DNA of 8,685 nucleotides. Source: an uncultured Muribaculum sp. GTDB lineage: Bacteria > Bacteroidota > Bacteroidia > Bacteroidales > Muribaculaceae. The stretch lies in the NCBI RefSeq assembly GCF_910583865.1, contig NZ_CAJTYX010000064.1, forward strand, positions 1 to 8,685, given 5' to 3'. Position numbers and translations under genes: made by a program. Under the pieces are notes generated by a model, which searched no databases, was not told the DNA's origin, and saw only the letters and a program-made list of their open reading frames with translations. Shown in pieces: positions 1 to 5,593 of this stretch. Numbering within the stretch: position 1 is the stretch's first letter; each line of letters begins with the position of its first letter.

Positions 1-48
1 GAATCGGTCCTATTTTTCAATCGCCCTCTAAAGTTTAGCGGACAGTAA
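1..48 (+). CDS. C-terminal fragment of a transposase-like protein (left copy)
   Basis: Frame 1 reads ESVLFFNRPLKFSGQ followed by a TAA stop at 46-48. The same peptide and stop are encoded in reverse at the right end of the window, which is how a multicopy insertion sequence appears when unique DNA lies between two copies. The ending resembles the short C-terminal tails of IS4-like DDE transposases of Bacteroidales, but 15 residues are too few to fix the family. No catalytic residue is visible because the rest of the gene lies to the left of the window. Confidence 0.6.
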   Translation, partial: ESVLFFNRPLKFSGQ

Positions 49-50
49 TA
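1..50. repeat. 50-bp terminal inverted repeat, left copy (IS 3' end)
   Basis: Positions 1-50 are identical to the reverse complement of 8633-8682. Identity stops right after the shared CAGTAATA, so the insertion-sequence boundary probably lies at or close to position 50. The transposase stop codon sits within the last 5 bp of the repeat, as in IS elements whose reading frame runs into the terminal inverted repeat. Confidence 0.85.
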
Positions 51-75
51 ATTTTCATCTAAAACTAAATCACTC

Positions 76-450
76 ATGAAATCAAAATTTCTATTCACAA
101 CAATTCTCCTCTTGTCGGCAGCGATACCGGTTTTCGCTGAGGAGAAACAACCACCCGATGCGAGAAATGTCGAATTGGGCTATCTTCGCAATCGTCCGAA
201 GGACACCACCTCGGAGGAAGTCAATGCCATGTGCTATTACCTTGCCGGCAATCTGCACATCGAGTTTACCACACCAGAAGGGCAGGCAAAGGCTACCATC
301 ACCCGTATGGATAGCGGCGACACCGTCTCGCACACGTTCCTAACCTTCTCTCCCGCCACAATCTCCATCGGCACCACCCCCGGCCTCTACGAAATCCTCC
401 TCACAACCTCACACGGCGGCAAATACCTCGGCCACCTCACAATTAATTAA
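76..450 (+). CDS. DUF3244-like small secreted protein
   Basis: A 124-aa protein with a clear Sec signal peptide: Lys at positions 2 and 4, a hydrophobic core at about 5-18, and probable cleavage after Ala21 in a VFA motif. The mature part is short and beta-rich. It ends in the pattern 'GLYEILLTTSHGGKYLGHLTI', split here by its usual turn, which resembles the Bacteroidales DUF3244 family of small immunoglobulin-like exported proteins whose function is unknown. The start ATG is only 25 bp inside the presumed IS boundary, and I see no -7 box between them. The native promoter has therefore probably been lost, or transcription now enters from the IS. The ATG at 76 is the only start that retains the signal peptide. 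Family assignment is by overall pattern, not by a diagnostic motif. Confidence 0.65.
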   Translation: MKSKFLFTTILLLSAAIPVFAEEKQPPDARNVELGYLRNRPKDTTSEEVNAMCYYLAGNLHIEFTTPEGQAKATITRMDSGDTVSHTFLTFSPATISIGTTPGLYEILLTTSHGGKYLGHLTIN

Positions 451-499
451 TTTCAACCAATAATCTCCAATTTGATTTCACAGTAAAATTTTTGTAATT

Positions 500-1174
500 A
501 TGAAAACTTTCATCTTTAATGGCATCTTAGGAGTTATACTCATGGCAACTTTTACCAGTTGTTCTGCTGATACGGATAATACATCCGCCTCTATAGCAGT
601 CATGCCTACTGAAAAAACAGCTGCTATCGAAGAATGTAATAATATTATTTCCTATCTTAAAGATAATAACATATCCACAATTGAGGACGCTCTTGATACT
701 ATCGAGGAGTTCTACGATAATTGCCCTGGATCTAGGAGCTCCAACCCAATGGCAGAAACATACGAACCATCCATTGGAGTCTCCAAAACGCTTAAAGAAT
801 TTGAAAGCGTAAAAGTCAATGCTGAAGATACTTATCTTGATGTCTCAGAGAAATACATTGACGTAGTAGAGAACAATCGTATACAGTTAACCCAAGAAGA
901 GTACGAAGCCCTAACTAATTCCGTTGACATATCTTTCATCACTATGCAATATGCTCTTGAACTTGAGGCACAAGGAGATATTACTCCCGAGGAAATAACT
1001 CTTAGAACAAAAGCTCTCGCAAGGTGTCTTGCAGGAATTATCGGAGAAGCCGGTATAGGTTTCTTAGCAGGAAGTGCTGTTGGTACTGTCACATTACCTG
1101 TTGTCGGAACCGTTTCCGGAGCAGGACTCGGAGCATTCTGTGGTGCATTAATAGGTTTTGCTGATCACTGCTAA
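500..1174 (+). CDS. Lipoprotein with glycine-zipper C-terminus, bacteriocin-like
   Basis: A 224-aa protein of no family I recognise. Residues 1-20 form a lipoprotein signal peptide with lipobox F-T-S-Cys21, so the mature protein should be lipid-anchored in the envelope. Residues 30-175 are acidic and probably helical, with Cys46 and Cys75. From about 177 the protein turns hydrophobic and glycine-rich (Gly at 179, 182, 185, 187, 191, 195, 203, 207, 209, 211, 215, 219), with Cys176, Cys214 and a terminal Cys224. Such a tail can pack as a membrane hairpin and resembles class II bacteriocins and glycine-zipper proteins. Its stop codon overlaps the ATG of a 58-aa membrane protein, suggesting a toxin/immunity or lipoprotein/anchor pair. 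The DNA is AT-richer than the central operon, consistent with acquisition. Activity as a bacteriocin is inference; a structural envelope lipoprotein is the main alternative. Confidence 0.8.
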   Translation: MKTFIFNGILGVILMATFTSCSADTDNTSASIAVMPTEKTAAIEECNNIISYLKDNNISTIEDALDTIEEFYDNCPGSRSSNPMAETYEPSIGVSKTLKEFESVKVNAEDTYLDVSEKYIDVVENNRIQLTQEEYEALTNSVDISFITMQYALELEAQGDITPEEITLRTKALARCLAGIIGEAGIGFLAGSAVGTVTLPVVGTVSGAGLGAFCGALIGFADHC

Positions 1175-1350
1175 TGAGAAAGATAAGTAAATATTCGATA
1201 ATCTATTTCGGAAGCCTTATATGCCTGTCGTGGCCCATATACGATGTGATCAAATCCGGTAATGTGGCAAAAATAACGGTTTCACTTATGTCGATTATCA
1301 TTGGCACAATAGCGTATGTCATCTTAATCAAAAGATGCCGGAATAGCTAA
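1174..1350 (+). CDS. 58-aa two-helix membrane protein coupled to the upstream lipoprotein
   Basis: The ATG at 1174-1176 shares its A with the upstream TAA stop (TAATG), a classic translational-coupling arrangement. The frame stays open for 58 codons to TAA at 1348-1350. The product begins MRKISK, has two hydrophobic stretches (about residues 7-26 and 33-53) joined by a short polar loop (YDVIKSGN) and ends in a basic tail, KRCRNS. It therefore looks like a small inner-membrane hairpin with both ends in the cytoplasm. Size, topology and coupling match bacteriocin immunity proteins and small membrane partners of secreted toxins, but there is no recognised family motif. It is short enough to be missed by automated gene callers. 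A strong hairpin follows at 1364-1407. Confidence 0.7.
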   Translation: MRKISKYSIIYFGSLICLSWPIYDVIKSGNVAKITVSLMSIIIGTIAYVILIKRCRNS

Positions 1351-1363
1351 ATATTTCCCTAAT

Positions 1364-1407
1364 CGGAGTCACTGCCATCTGAAAACACACAGATGACGGT
1401 GGCTCCG
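1364..1407 (+). terminator. Long hairpin after the lipoprotein/small membrane protein pair
   Basis: The 18-nt arms 1364-1381 and 1390-1407 pair with two G-U wobbles and one mismatch around an 8-nt A-rich loop. The hairpin starts 14 bp after the stop of the 58-aa gene and is well placed to end that transcript. No clear U-tract follows, so it could instead be a 3'-end stabilising structure or a repeat relic. Confidence 0.5.
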
Positions 1408-1472
1408 CTTCCGGGTTAGAGCCTTACGGTAATGGCCGTCCCGACCTATCTTGCCACCATCATCCTATCCCT

Positions 1473-1528
1473 CCCCAGGCTGCGCTACGCTACGCCAGGG
1501 GCTACCCAGACCATCGAGCCTCCGGCTC
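1473..1528. repeat. GC-rich palindromic patch, possible repeat relic
   Basis: CCCCAGGC (1473-1480) faces GCCAGGGG (1494-1501) with one mismatch. The spacer contains the tandem CTACG CTACG. It is followed by GAGCC-TCC-GGCTC (1516-1528), a perfect 5-bp stem. The base composition differs sharply from the AT-rich DNA that follows. It looks like the remnant of a dispersed intergenic repeat, but copies elsewhere cannot be seen from here. Confidence 0.4.
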
Positions 1529-1624
1529 TCCCTCGGCGCACAGTCCATGCCATCATACCCGGATGAAGTCACTGACTTGGATTTATCAGACCGAGATGAT
1601 GCTACAGGCATATATCTAAAACAT

Positions 1625-1675
1625 TTTTTCGGAATTTTTCAAAAAATCCGAAAAATTATCGGTAATTTTCGATAA
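1625..1675. terminator. AT-rich near-perfect palindrome plus second hairpin
   Basis: Positions 1625-1639 and 1641-1655 form a 15-bp inverted repeat with one mismatch around a single central C. Both arms are built of T5 or A5-6 runs flanking TCGGA and TCCGA. Immediately adjacent, TTATCG (1656-1661) pairs with CGATAA (1670-1675). The T-runs would allow termination in either direction, and it insulates the promoter just downstream. It may also be part of a mobile promoter-bearing repeat. Confidence 0.45.
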
Positions 1676-1681
1676 ATTCGC

Positions 1682-1690
1682 TATATTTGC
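1682..1690 (+). promoter_or_regulatory. Promoter-like -7 element TATATTTGC (upstream copy)
   Basis: Matches the Bacteroidota -7 consensus TAnnTTTGC and is followed by GTAAACG. The same 15-nt word TATATTTGCGTAAAC recurs at 1756-1770. No good TTTG -33 box lies 20 nt upstream, so this copy may be weak or a duplication product. Confidence 0.4.
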
Positions 1691-1714
1691 GTAAACGCTA
1701 TATACACACGCTCG

Positions 1715-1741
1715 GCAAAAGCAAATAAAATCTGCTTTTGC
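1715..1741. repeat. Perfect 9-bp inverted repeat between the two -7 copies
   Basis: GCAAAAGCA (1715-1723) and TGCTTTTGC (1733-1741) are exact inverted repeats with a 9-nt AT-rich spacer. Each lies beside a copy of GCTCGG. Its place just upstream of the second TATATTTGC suggests an operator or part of a dispersed promoter-carrying repeat. Confidence 0.5.
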
Positions 1742-1764
1742 GCTCGGCTTATCCGTATATTTGC
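1738..1764 (+). promoter_or_regulatory. Putative promoter of the membrane-protein cluster
   Basis: The -7 element TATATTTGC is at 1756-1764. A TTG at 1738-1740 is 15 nt upstream, shorter than the 20-nt spacing at the other promoters in this window. The predicted start near 1770 would leave a leader of only about 12 nt before the ATG at 1782. Confidence 0.55.
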
Positions 1765-1781
1765 GTAAACAGGATATATTT

Positions 1782-2048
1782 ATGACAGCACGCTTAAATA
1801 TATACAACAGTTTGTGTTTCAAAGTGGTAGCATTCGCGGGCATCATTTTGTTCACTATCTCCATCATCATGGACATCACCGAGGGGGACGGAATCACTAC
1901 GTTATGGTTTGATGCCGCATGCCTATCCTCGTATCTTCTATATCTTTGGGACACGCGTTGGTGTCCGCCACATAGACGAAACGCCCTCAAATATGCCGTA
2001 TTGCTGTCGTGGATAACACTCGCAATGACAGCACGCATAGTCTATTGA
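1782..2048 (+). CDS. Small membrane protein of unknown function (88 aa)
   Basis: The ATG at 1782 is chosen because the only upstream in-frame start, a TTG at 1761, lies inside the -7 promoter element. The 88-aa product has hydrophobic segments at about residues 12-30, 42-56 and 68-86. A short acidic loop (DITEGDG) lies between the first two, and a basic loop (CPPHRRNALK) between the last two, so it is probably a three-helix inner-membrane protein. I recognise no family. It is the first of three small membrane-protein genes on the same strand, 47 bp ahead of the next, and all three are likely transcribed from the promoter just upstream. No enzyme or transporter gene is near enough to suggest a function. 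Confidence 0.65.
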   Translation: MTARLNIYNSLCFKVVAFAGIILFTISIIMDITEGDGITTLWFDAACLSSYLLYLWDTRWCPPHRRNALKYAVLLSWITLAMTARIVY

Positions 2049-2095
2049 CGACATTCCCCATAAACACCATAAATCCACCTATAACACACAAACGT

Positions 2096-2500
2096 ATGGA
2101 AGAATACAAATTCTCATTTCTGGGACTCTTTGCCGTCAACGGCGCCATAATAATAGCGCTTCTGACGATACGCGGCTTTGGCATTGATGCGCCGGAGGCT
2201 GTGCGCTGGCTTGAGCATGGCACATGGTTCTGGGGATTGACCATGATCCTGTCGCTATGGCTCTCCACATACATCGCCAAGGACGACTATAACGGAGTGG
2301 GACGTCTCAATCCGCTGATGACACAACTGTTGGCGTTCACACTGTTCATCGTCGGCTGCATGGCCGGATATTACTCGGCATTCGGCCAGGAGGAATTTTT
2401 GATTCCTGCGGTCGCCGGCATGTGCCTGTGGACGGCGGCGTTCGCCTACGTAGCCCTCATCGGCAAGAAGCTGATACGAAAATCTATTAATCCCGTCTGA
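2096..2500 (+). CDS. Four-helix membrane protein of unknown function (134 aa)
   Basis: The chosen start is the ATG at 2096, preceded by an A-rich stretch (ACACACAAACGT), a common Bacteroidota context. A longer in-frame version from 2009 would overlap the preceding gene and add a polar, non-conserved-looking leader. The 134-aa product begins MEEYKFSF and has four hydrophobic segments at about 7-27, 43-60, 75-95 and 102-122. The polar loop AKDDYNGVGRLNP follows the second, and a basic C-terminus (GKKLIRKS) should be cytoplasmic. I recognise no domain. It lies 11 bp ahead of another four-helix protein of similar length, so the two may form a pair in the membrane; that is inference from arrangement only. 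Confidence 0.75.
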   Translation: MEEYKFSFLGLFAVNGAIIIALLTIRGFGIDAPEAVRWLEHGTWFWGLTMILSLWLSTYIAKDDYNGVGRLNPLMTQLLAFTLFIVGCMAGYYSAFGQEEFLIPAVAGMCLWTAAFAYVALIGKKLIRKSINPV

Positions 2501-2511
2501 TTTTTACGCCT

Positions 2512-2976
2512 ATGTCGACATCCAACACCAACTCCACGCGCCCGGAGACACTGAAATACGCCCTCATAGGGGCGGCGGCGATGGGAGCGACCATATATCT
2601 GACCATGTTCATAGGCATGCCTGTAATGCATGGAAGAATATTCACGGGCCTTGGCGAGCCGGCAGATTTCTACGGTTTCTGCATCCTGTGGATATGTATG
2701 GGAGCATATGCGGGTATAGGTTTCCACCGGGATTACCTGACCCATATAGCGGTATTTATGGAGAATCACAAGGACCTGCCGCCTGCCACGGCCAAAAAAT
2801 TTGCAGTAGAGAGCTTCAAGATAAAGTATGCCGGACAGCTGCTTCCGGTGGTAGCGGGATTCCCTGTGGCATACTATGCGTTTGAAGGGAGGCTCCCCGA
2901 CTCCATAGCCGGCTTCGCCTTCATCGCCGCAGCCGAGCTGCTTGCATTATGGCTTTACCGTGTAAAGACCCGGTAG
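2512..2976 (+). CDS. Four-helix membrane protein of unknown function (154 aa)
   Basis: Begins 11 bp after the preceding stop, so it is almost certainly co-transcribed with it. The 154-aa product has a polar Ser/Thr/Asn-rich N-terminus (MSTSNTNSTRPETLK) and hydrophobic segments at about residues 15-37, 53-70, 108-124 and 130-148. A central hydrophilic loop (about 72-107, FHRDYLTH to SFKIKY) carries many Lys, His and acidic residues. Both this and the preceding protein have four helices and a basic C-terminal end, but I see no convincing sequence similarity between them. No known family is recognised. The REP-like palindromic module follows within 10 bp of the stop and separates this cluster from the convergent pyr/glyA operon. 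Confidence 0.75.
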   Translation: MSTSNTNSTRPETLKYALIGAAAMGATIYLTMFIGMPVMHGRIFTGLGEPADFYGFCILWICMGAYAGIGFHRDYLTHIAVFMENHKDLPPATAKKFAVESFKIKYAGQLLPVVAGFPVAYYAFEGRLPDSIAGFAFIAAAELLALWLYRVKTR

Positions 2977-2982
2977 GCCGAC

Positions 2983-3067
2983 CGTAGGGATGCACCCCGG
3001 TGCATCCGCCGATAATACGGGTGCATCGCCGTCCAAAAACCGGATGCACCGGGGGTGCATCCCTACG
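2983..3067. repeat. REP/BIME-like palindromic module
   Basis: Left arm 2983-3008 (CGTAGGGATGCACC...) and right arm 3041-3067 are inverted copies differing by one extra C. Each arm is itself a palindrome, GGATGCACC facing GGTGCATCC around two or three C/G bases. A third partial copy, GGGTGCATCG, lies between them. Nested palindromes between convergent genes are typical of REP-type elements mobilised by TnpA-REP (RAYT) enzymes. The element may also act as a transcript-end structure for the membrane-protein cluster. Confidence 0.75.
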
Positions 3068-3100
3068 TGATAATGGAAGGCATTTCAGAGATTATCTATA

Positions 3101-3140
3101 TAAAAAAGCCGGGGGCGTGTCGCCATTGACACGCCCCCGG
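3101..3140 (-). terminator. Intrinsic terminator of the pyrBI-glyA operon
   Basis: A perfect 13-bp GC-rich stem (3109-3121 with 3128-3140) with a 6-nt loop. On the minus strand it is followed by GCTTTTTTA, a proper U-tract. It starts about 20 bp after the glyA stop codon. Confidence 0.9.
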
Positions 3141-3160
3141 TTTATCGTCTATGGGGATGT

Positions 3161-4441
3161 TTAGTATGCGAACATGGGGTAGCCTTCCATCACGGAGTTG
3201 ACTTTCTCGCGGACGGAGGCGATTACCTTGGGATCGTCGTGGTGGGTGAGCACAGTGTCGATCATCTCCACGATGTCGCCCATCAGGTCCTCCTTGGCGC
3301 CACGGGTGGTGATGGCGGGAGTGCCGAGGCGGATGCCCGAGGTCTGGAACGGCGAGCGGCTGTCGAAGGGCACCATGTTTTTGTTGGCGGTGATGTCGGC
3401 CTCCACGAGCACCTTCTCGGCCACCTTGCCGGTAAGGTCGGGGAACTTGGTGCGCAGGTCGACAAGCATGCAATGGTTGTCGGTGCCGCCGGAAATGATC
3501 TTATAGCCCTTGTCGATAAGTCCCTGGGCCATCACTGCGGCATTCTTCTTCACCTGTGCCTGGTAGTCGCGGTAGCTCGGCTGGAGAGCCTCGCCGAATG
3601 CCACGGCCTTGGCGGCGATGACATGCTCAAGCGGGCCGCCCTGCACGCCGGGGAACACTGCGGAGTCGAGCAGCGCCGACATCTTGCGGATCTCACCCTT
3701 GGGATTGGTCTTGCCCCAGGGGTTGTCGAAGTCCTTGCCGAGCAGGATGATGCCGCCGCGCGGACCGCGGAGGGTCTTGTGGGTTGTAGAGGTGACGATG
3801 TGGGCGTACTTCAGAGGGTTGTCGAGCAGCCCGGCGGCGATGAGTCCGGCGGGATGTGCCATGTCTACCATGAAGATAGCGCCAATCTCGTCGGCCAGTC
3901 GGCGCATGCGCGCGTAGTCCCACTCGCGGCTATAGGCGCTGGCGCCGCCGATGATAAGGCGCGGACGCTCGCGGCGTGCCACTTCCTCCATCTGCTCGTA
4001 GTCAACGAGTCCGGTGTCCTCCTTAACGTTGTATTCGAGGGCCTGGAACATCAGGCCGGAGAAGTTGACGGGGCTTCCGTGTGAAAGGTGGCCTCCGTGC
4101 GAGAGGTTGAGACCGAGGAACTTGTCGCCGGGCTTGAGGCATGCCATGAAAACGGCCATGTTGGCCTGTGCGCCCGAGTGGGGCTGCACGTTGGCATACT
4201 CGGCGCCGAAGATGCGCTTGATGCGGTCGATGGCAATGTTCTCAGCCTCGTCGACCACCTGGCAGCCGCCGTAGTAGCGGTGGCCTGGATAGCCTTCGGC
4301 ATATTTGTTGGTAAGGCACGAGCCCATGGCCTGCATCACCTGGTCGCTTACGAAGTTTTCGGAGGCGATCAGCTCGATGCCGTGGCGCTGGCGCTGGTGT
4401 TCGCGCTCGATGATGTCGAAGATGGCGTTGTCTCTTTCCAT
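3161..4441 (-). CDS. glyA: Serine hydroxymethyltransferase
   Basis: Cytosolic PLP enzyme that interconverts serine and glycine and passes the hydroxymethyl carbon to tetrahydrofolate, the main source of one-carbon units for purines, thymidylate and methionine. The 426-aa length is normal for the family. Visible landmarks are the N-terminal IELIASENF, the substrate-binding NKYAEGYPGHRYYGG (44-58), QPHSGAQANMAV (86-97), VDMAHPAGL (192-200, cofactor Asp193), and the PLP-lysine motif TSTTHKTLRGPRGG with Lys222. A short insert after the lysine domain (DFDNPWGKTNPKGE) is, as I recall, usual in Bacteroidota versions. It is the last gene of the minus-strand operon, 79 bp after the flavin reductase gene. 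I see no -7 element in that gap, and an intrinsic terminator follows. Co-transcription with pyrBI would link nucleotide synthesis and one-carbon supply. Confidence 0.98.
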   Translation of the reverse strand: MERDNAIFDIIEREHQRQRHGIELIASENFVSDQVMQAMGSCLTNKYAEGYPGHRYYGGCQVVDEAENIAIDRIKRIFGAEYANVQPHSGAQANMAVFMACLKPGDKFLGLNLSHGGHLSHGSPVNFSGLMFQALEYNVKEDTGLVDYEQMEEVARRERPRLIIGGASAYSREWDYARMRRLADEIGAIFMVDMAHPAGLIAAGLLDNPLKYAHIVTSTTHKTLRGPRGGIILLGKDFDNPWGKTNPKGEIRKMSALLDSAVFPGVQGGPLEHVIAAKAVAFGEALQPSYRDYQAQVKKNAAVMAQGLIDKGYKIISGGTDNHCMLVDLRTKFPDLTGKVAEKVLVEADITANKNMVPFDSRSPFQTSGIRLGTPAITTRGAKEDLMGDIVEMIDTVLTHHDDPKVIASVREKVNSVMEGYPMFAY

Positions 4442-4520
4442 ATTTCGTTGATTGGGTTTATAGGATTTTTATTATCGAATCATAGGGGTAATCATCACAC
4501 ACATTCACAGGAAGGCGGGG

Positions 4521-5093
4521 TCATTTCTTCTTCGTGCCTTTCACCGACCAGCCGAAGCGGCCGAGACAGCGGCCTATCTCGTAGTAGCCGCCGTGGTTGT
4601 AGGCCATCAGGCCTGCGGCCTCAAGGTCGAGCGCGCCGGTGGCGCTGTCGATATACCTGTCGTCGACTATCACTCCTGCCACGTCGGCGATGAACATGTC
4701 GTGGCTGCCGAGAGCCATTATGTCGCGCACCCGGCACTCGATGCTCACCGGTGCCTCCTCGATGTAGGGGCAGCCGACGTTGACACCCTTGACGGGTGTA
4801 AGCCCGGTCTCCTTCCACTTGTCGTAGTCCGCTCCGGAGCGCACCCCGGCCCAGTCGGTGGCGCGGGCCATGGCGACGGTGGTGAGGTTGATGGTAAACT
4901 CCATATCCTCCGTTATTATCGGATAGCTGTGGCGCGAGCGGCGCACCGATATATAGCACATCGGCGGCTCGGAGCATATCGTGCCGGTCCATGCCACGGT
5001 GAGCATATTGTAGCGCTCGGGCGTGGAGCCGCAGGTGACGAGCGCGGCAGGCACGGGATATATCATGTTGCCCGGTTTCCAGACCTGTTTCAT
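4521..5093 (-). CDS. Flavin reductase family protein (FMN-binding split barrel)
   Basis: A 190-aa protein with the flavin-reductase-like split-barrel pattern. It opens with NMIYPVPAALVTCG (9-22) and continues with NMLTVAWTGTICSEPP (29-44), the strand-turn ISVRRSRHSYPII (48-60) that contacts FMN in this family, and FTINL (66-70). Family members bind FMN and use NAD(P)H or partner electron donors; the substrate of this one is unknown. It starts 13 bp after the pyrI stop and lies in the same operon, so it is co-expressed with aspartate transcarbamoylase. As I recall this arrangement is common in Bacteroidales, though its purpose is unclear. Cysteines at 21, 40, 46, 108, 120 and 176 are notable but not a recognised metal site. 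Flavoredoxin-like electron transfer is an alternative label. Confidence 0.88.
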   Translation of the reverse strand: MKQVWKPGNMIYPVPAALVTCGSTPERYNMLTVAWTGTICSEPPMCYISVRRSRHSYPIITEDMEFTINLTTVAMARATDWAGVRSGADYDKWKETGLTPVKGVNVGCPYIEEAPVSIECRVRDIMALGSHDMFIADVAGVIVDDRYIDSATGALDLEAAGLMAYNHGGYYEIGRCLGRFGWSVKGTKKK

Positions 5094-5106
5094 CTCTTGG
5101 TGGAAT

Positions 5107-5565
5107 TCATTTAATATGCGCGTGGGACGCGGCCACCGAGTGTCCGCAATAGTAGCAGCGTATCACACGATGTGCCGGATCTACAAGGTCAAAGCGAGTG
5201 CGCATCGGCTCGTTGTTGGTGATGCACTTGGGATTGTCGCACTTCACTATGCCCATCACGGTCGACGGAAGCTCCACATGGTACTTCTCTACCACCTCGA
5301 AGTCGCGTATTATGTTGATTTTCGCCGTCGGGGCGATAAGGGCTATGCGGTTGAGCACATCCTCGGGGAAGAACGTGTCGGCCACCTTTATAATCCCCTT
5401 TGTGCCGAGCTTCTTCGAGTCGAGATTGTTGCCGATGGTCACATGCTTGTCGAGACGCTCTATGCCGAGGATTCTCACGGCCTCGAAGAGCACCGACGAT
5501 GGTATGCGGTCAATGACCGTGCCGTTGCGCAGGGCGGCCACTGCGAGTTCTTTCTTTGATGACAT
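5107..5565 (-). CDS. pyrI: Aspartate carbamoyltransferase regulatory subunit
   Basis: Regulatory chain of aspartate transcarbamoylase, which binds nucleotide effectors and couples catalytic trimers through a zinc domain. The start at 5565 (MSSKKELAVAALRNGTVID) gives 152 aa, the usual family length. The frame is open further upstream but would overlap the end of pyrB and add an atypical leader. The nucleotide-binding domain includes NGTVIDRIP (14-22) and HVTIGNNLDSKKLGTKGIIK (41-60). The zinc domain has all four cysteines: Cys109, Cys114, Cys137 and Cys140, in CDNPKC and CYYC. The gene is 28 bp downstream of pyrB and 13 bp upstream of the flavin reductase gene. Its presence implies an allosteric, E. 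coli-like dodecameric enzyme. Confidence 0.97.
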   Translation of the reverse strand: MSSKKELAVAALRNGTVIDRIPSSVLFEAVRILGIERLDKHVTIGNNLDSKKLGTKGIIKVADTFFPEDVLNRIALIAPTAKINIIRDFEVVEKYHVELPSTVMGIVKCDNPKCITNNEPMRTRFDLVDPAHRVIRCYYCGHSVAASHAHIK

Positions 5566-5593
5566 GGCTTGTTCGTGATGATTGTGATAGGGT

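Larger units (their letters stand above)
1351..1781. other. Gene-free, palindrome-rich intergenic region
   Basis: I find no credible gene in this 430-bp stretch. In order it holds the hairpin at 1364-1407, a GC-rich palindromic patch at 1473-1528, an AT-rich near-perfect palindrome at 1625-1655, a smaller hairpin at 1656-1675, and two promoter-like TATATTTGC elements (1682-1690 and 1756-1764). A perfect 9-bp inverted repeat (1715-1723 with 1733-1741) lies between the last two. An open frame starting at 1451 is low-complexity, has no promoter and runs through these palindromes; I regard it as non-coding. Confidence 0.7.

Noticed and set aside
1451..1675. 74-codon frame in the gene-free region
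   Set aside because: Low-complexity Ser/Pro/Arg-rich start, crosses two palindromic patches, no promoter.
1616..2038. Minus-strand frame across the promoter region
   Set aside because: It runs through the inverted repeats and -7 elements and is antisense to the 88-aa membrane protein.
3239..4084. Long plus-strand open frame opposite glyA
   Set aside because: It is antisense to a gene with complete serine hydroxymethyltransferase motifs; its length follows from the GC-rich codon bias of glyA. No promoter or domain.
4088..5114. Plus-strand frames opposite glyA and the flavin reductase gene
   Set aside because: Shadow frames of well-supported minus-strand genes, without motifs or promoters.
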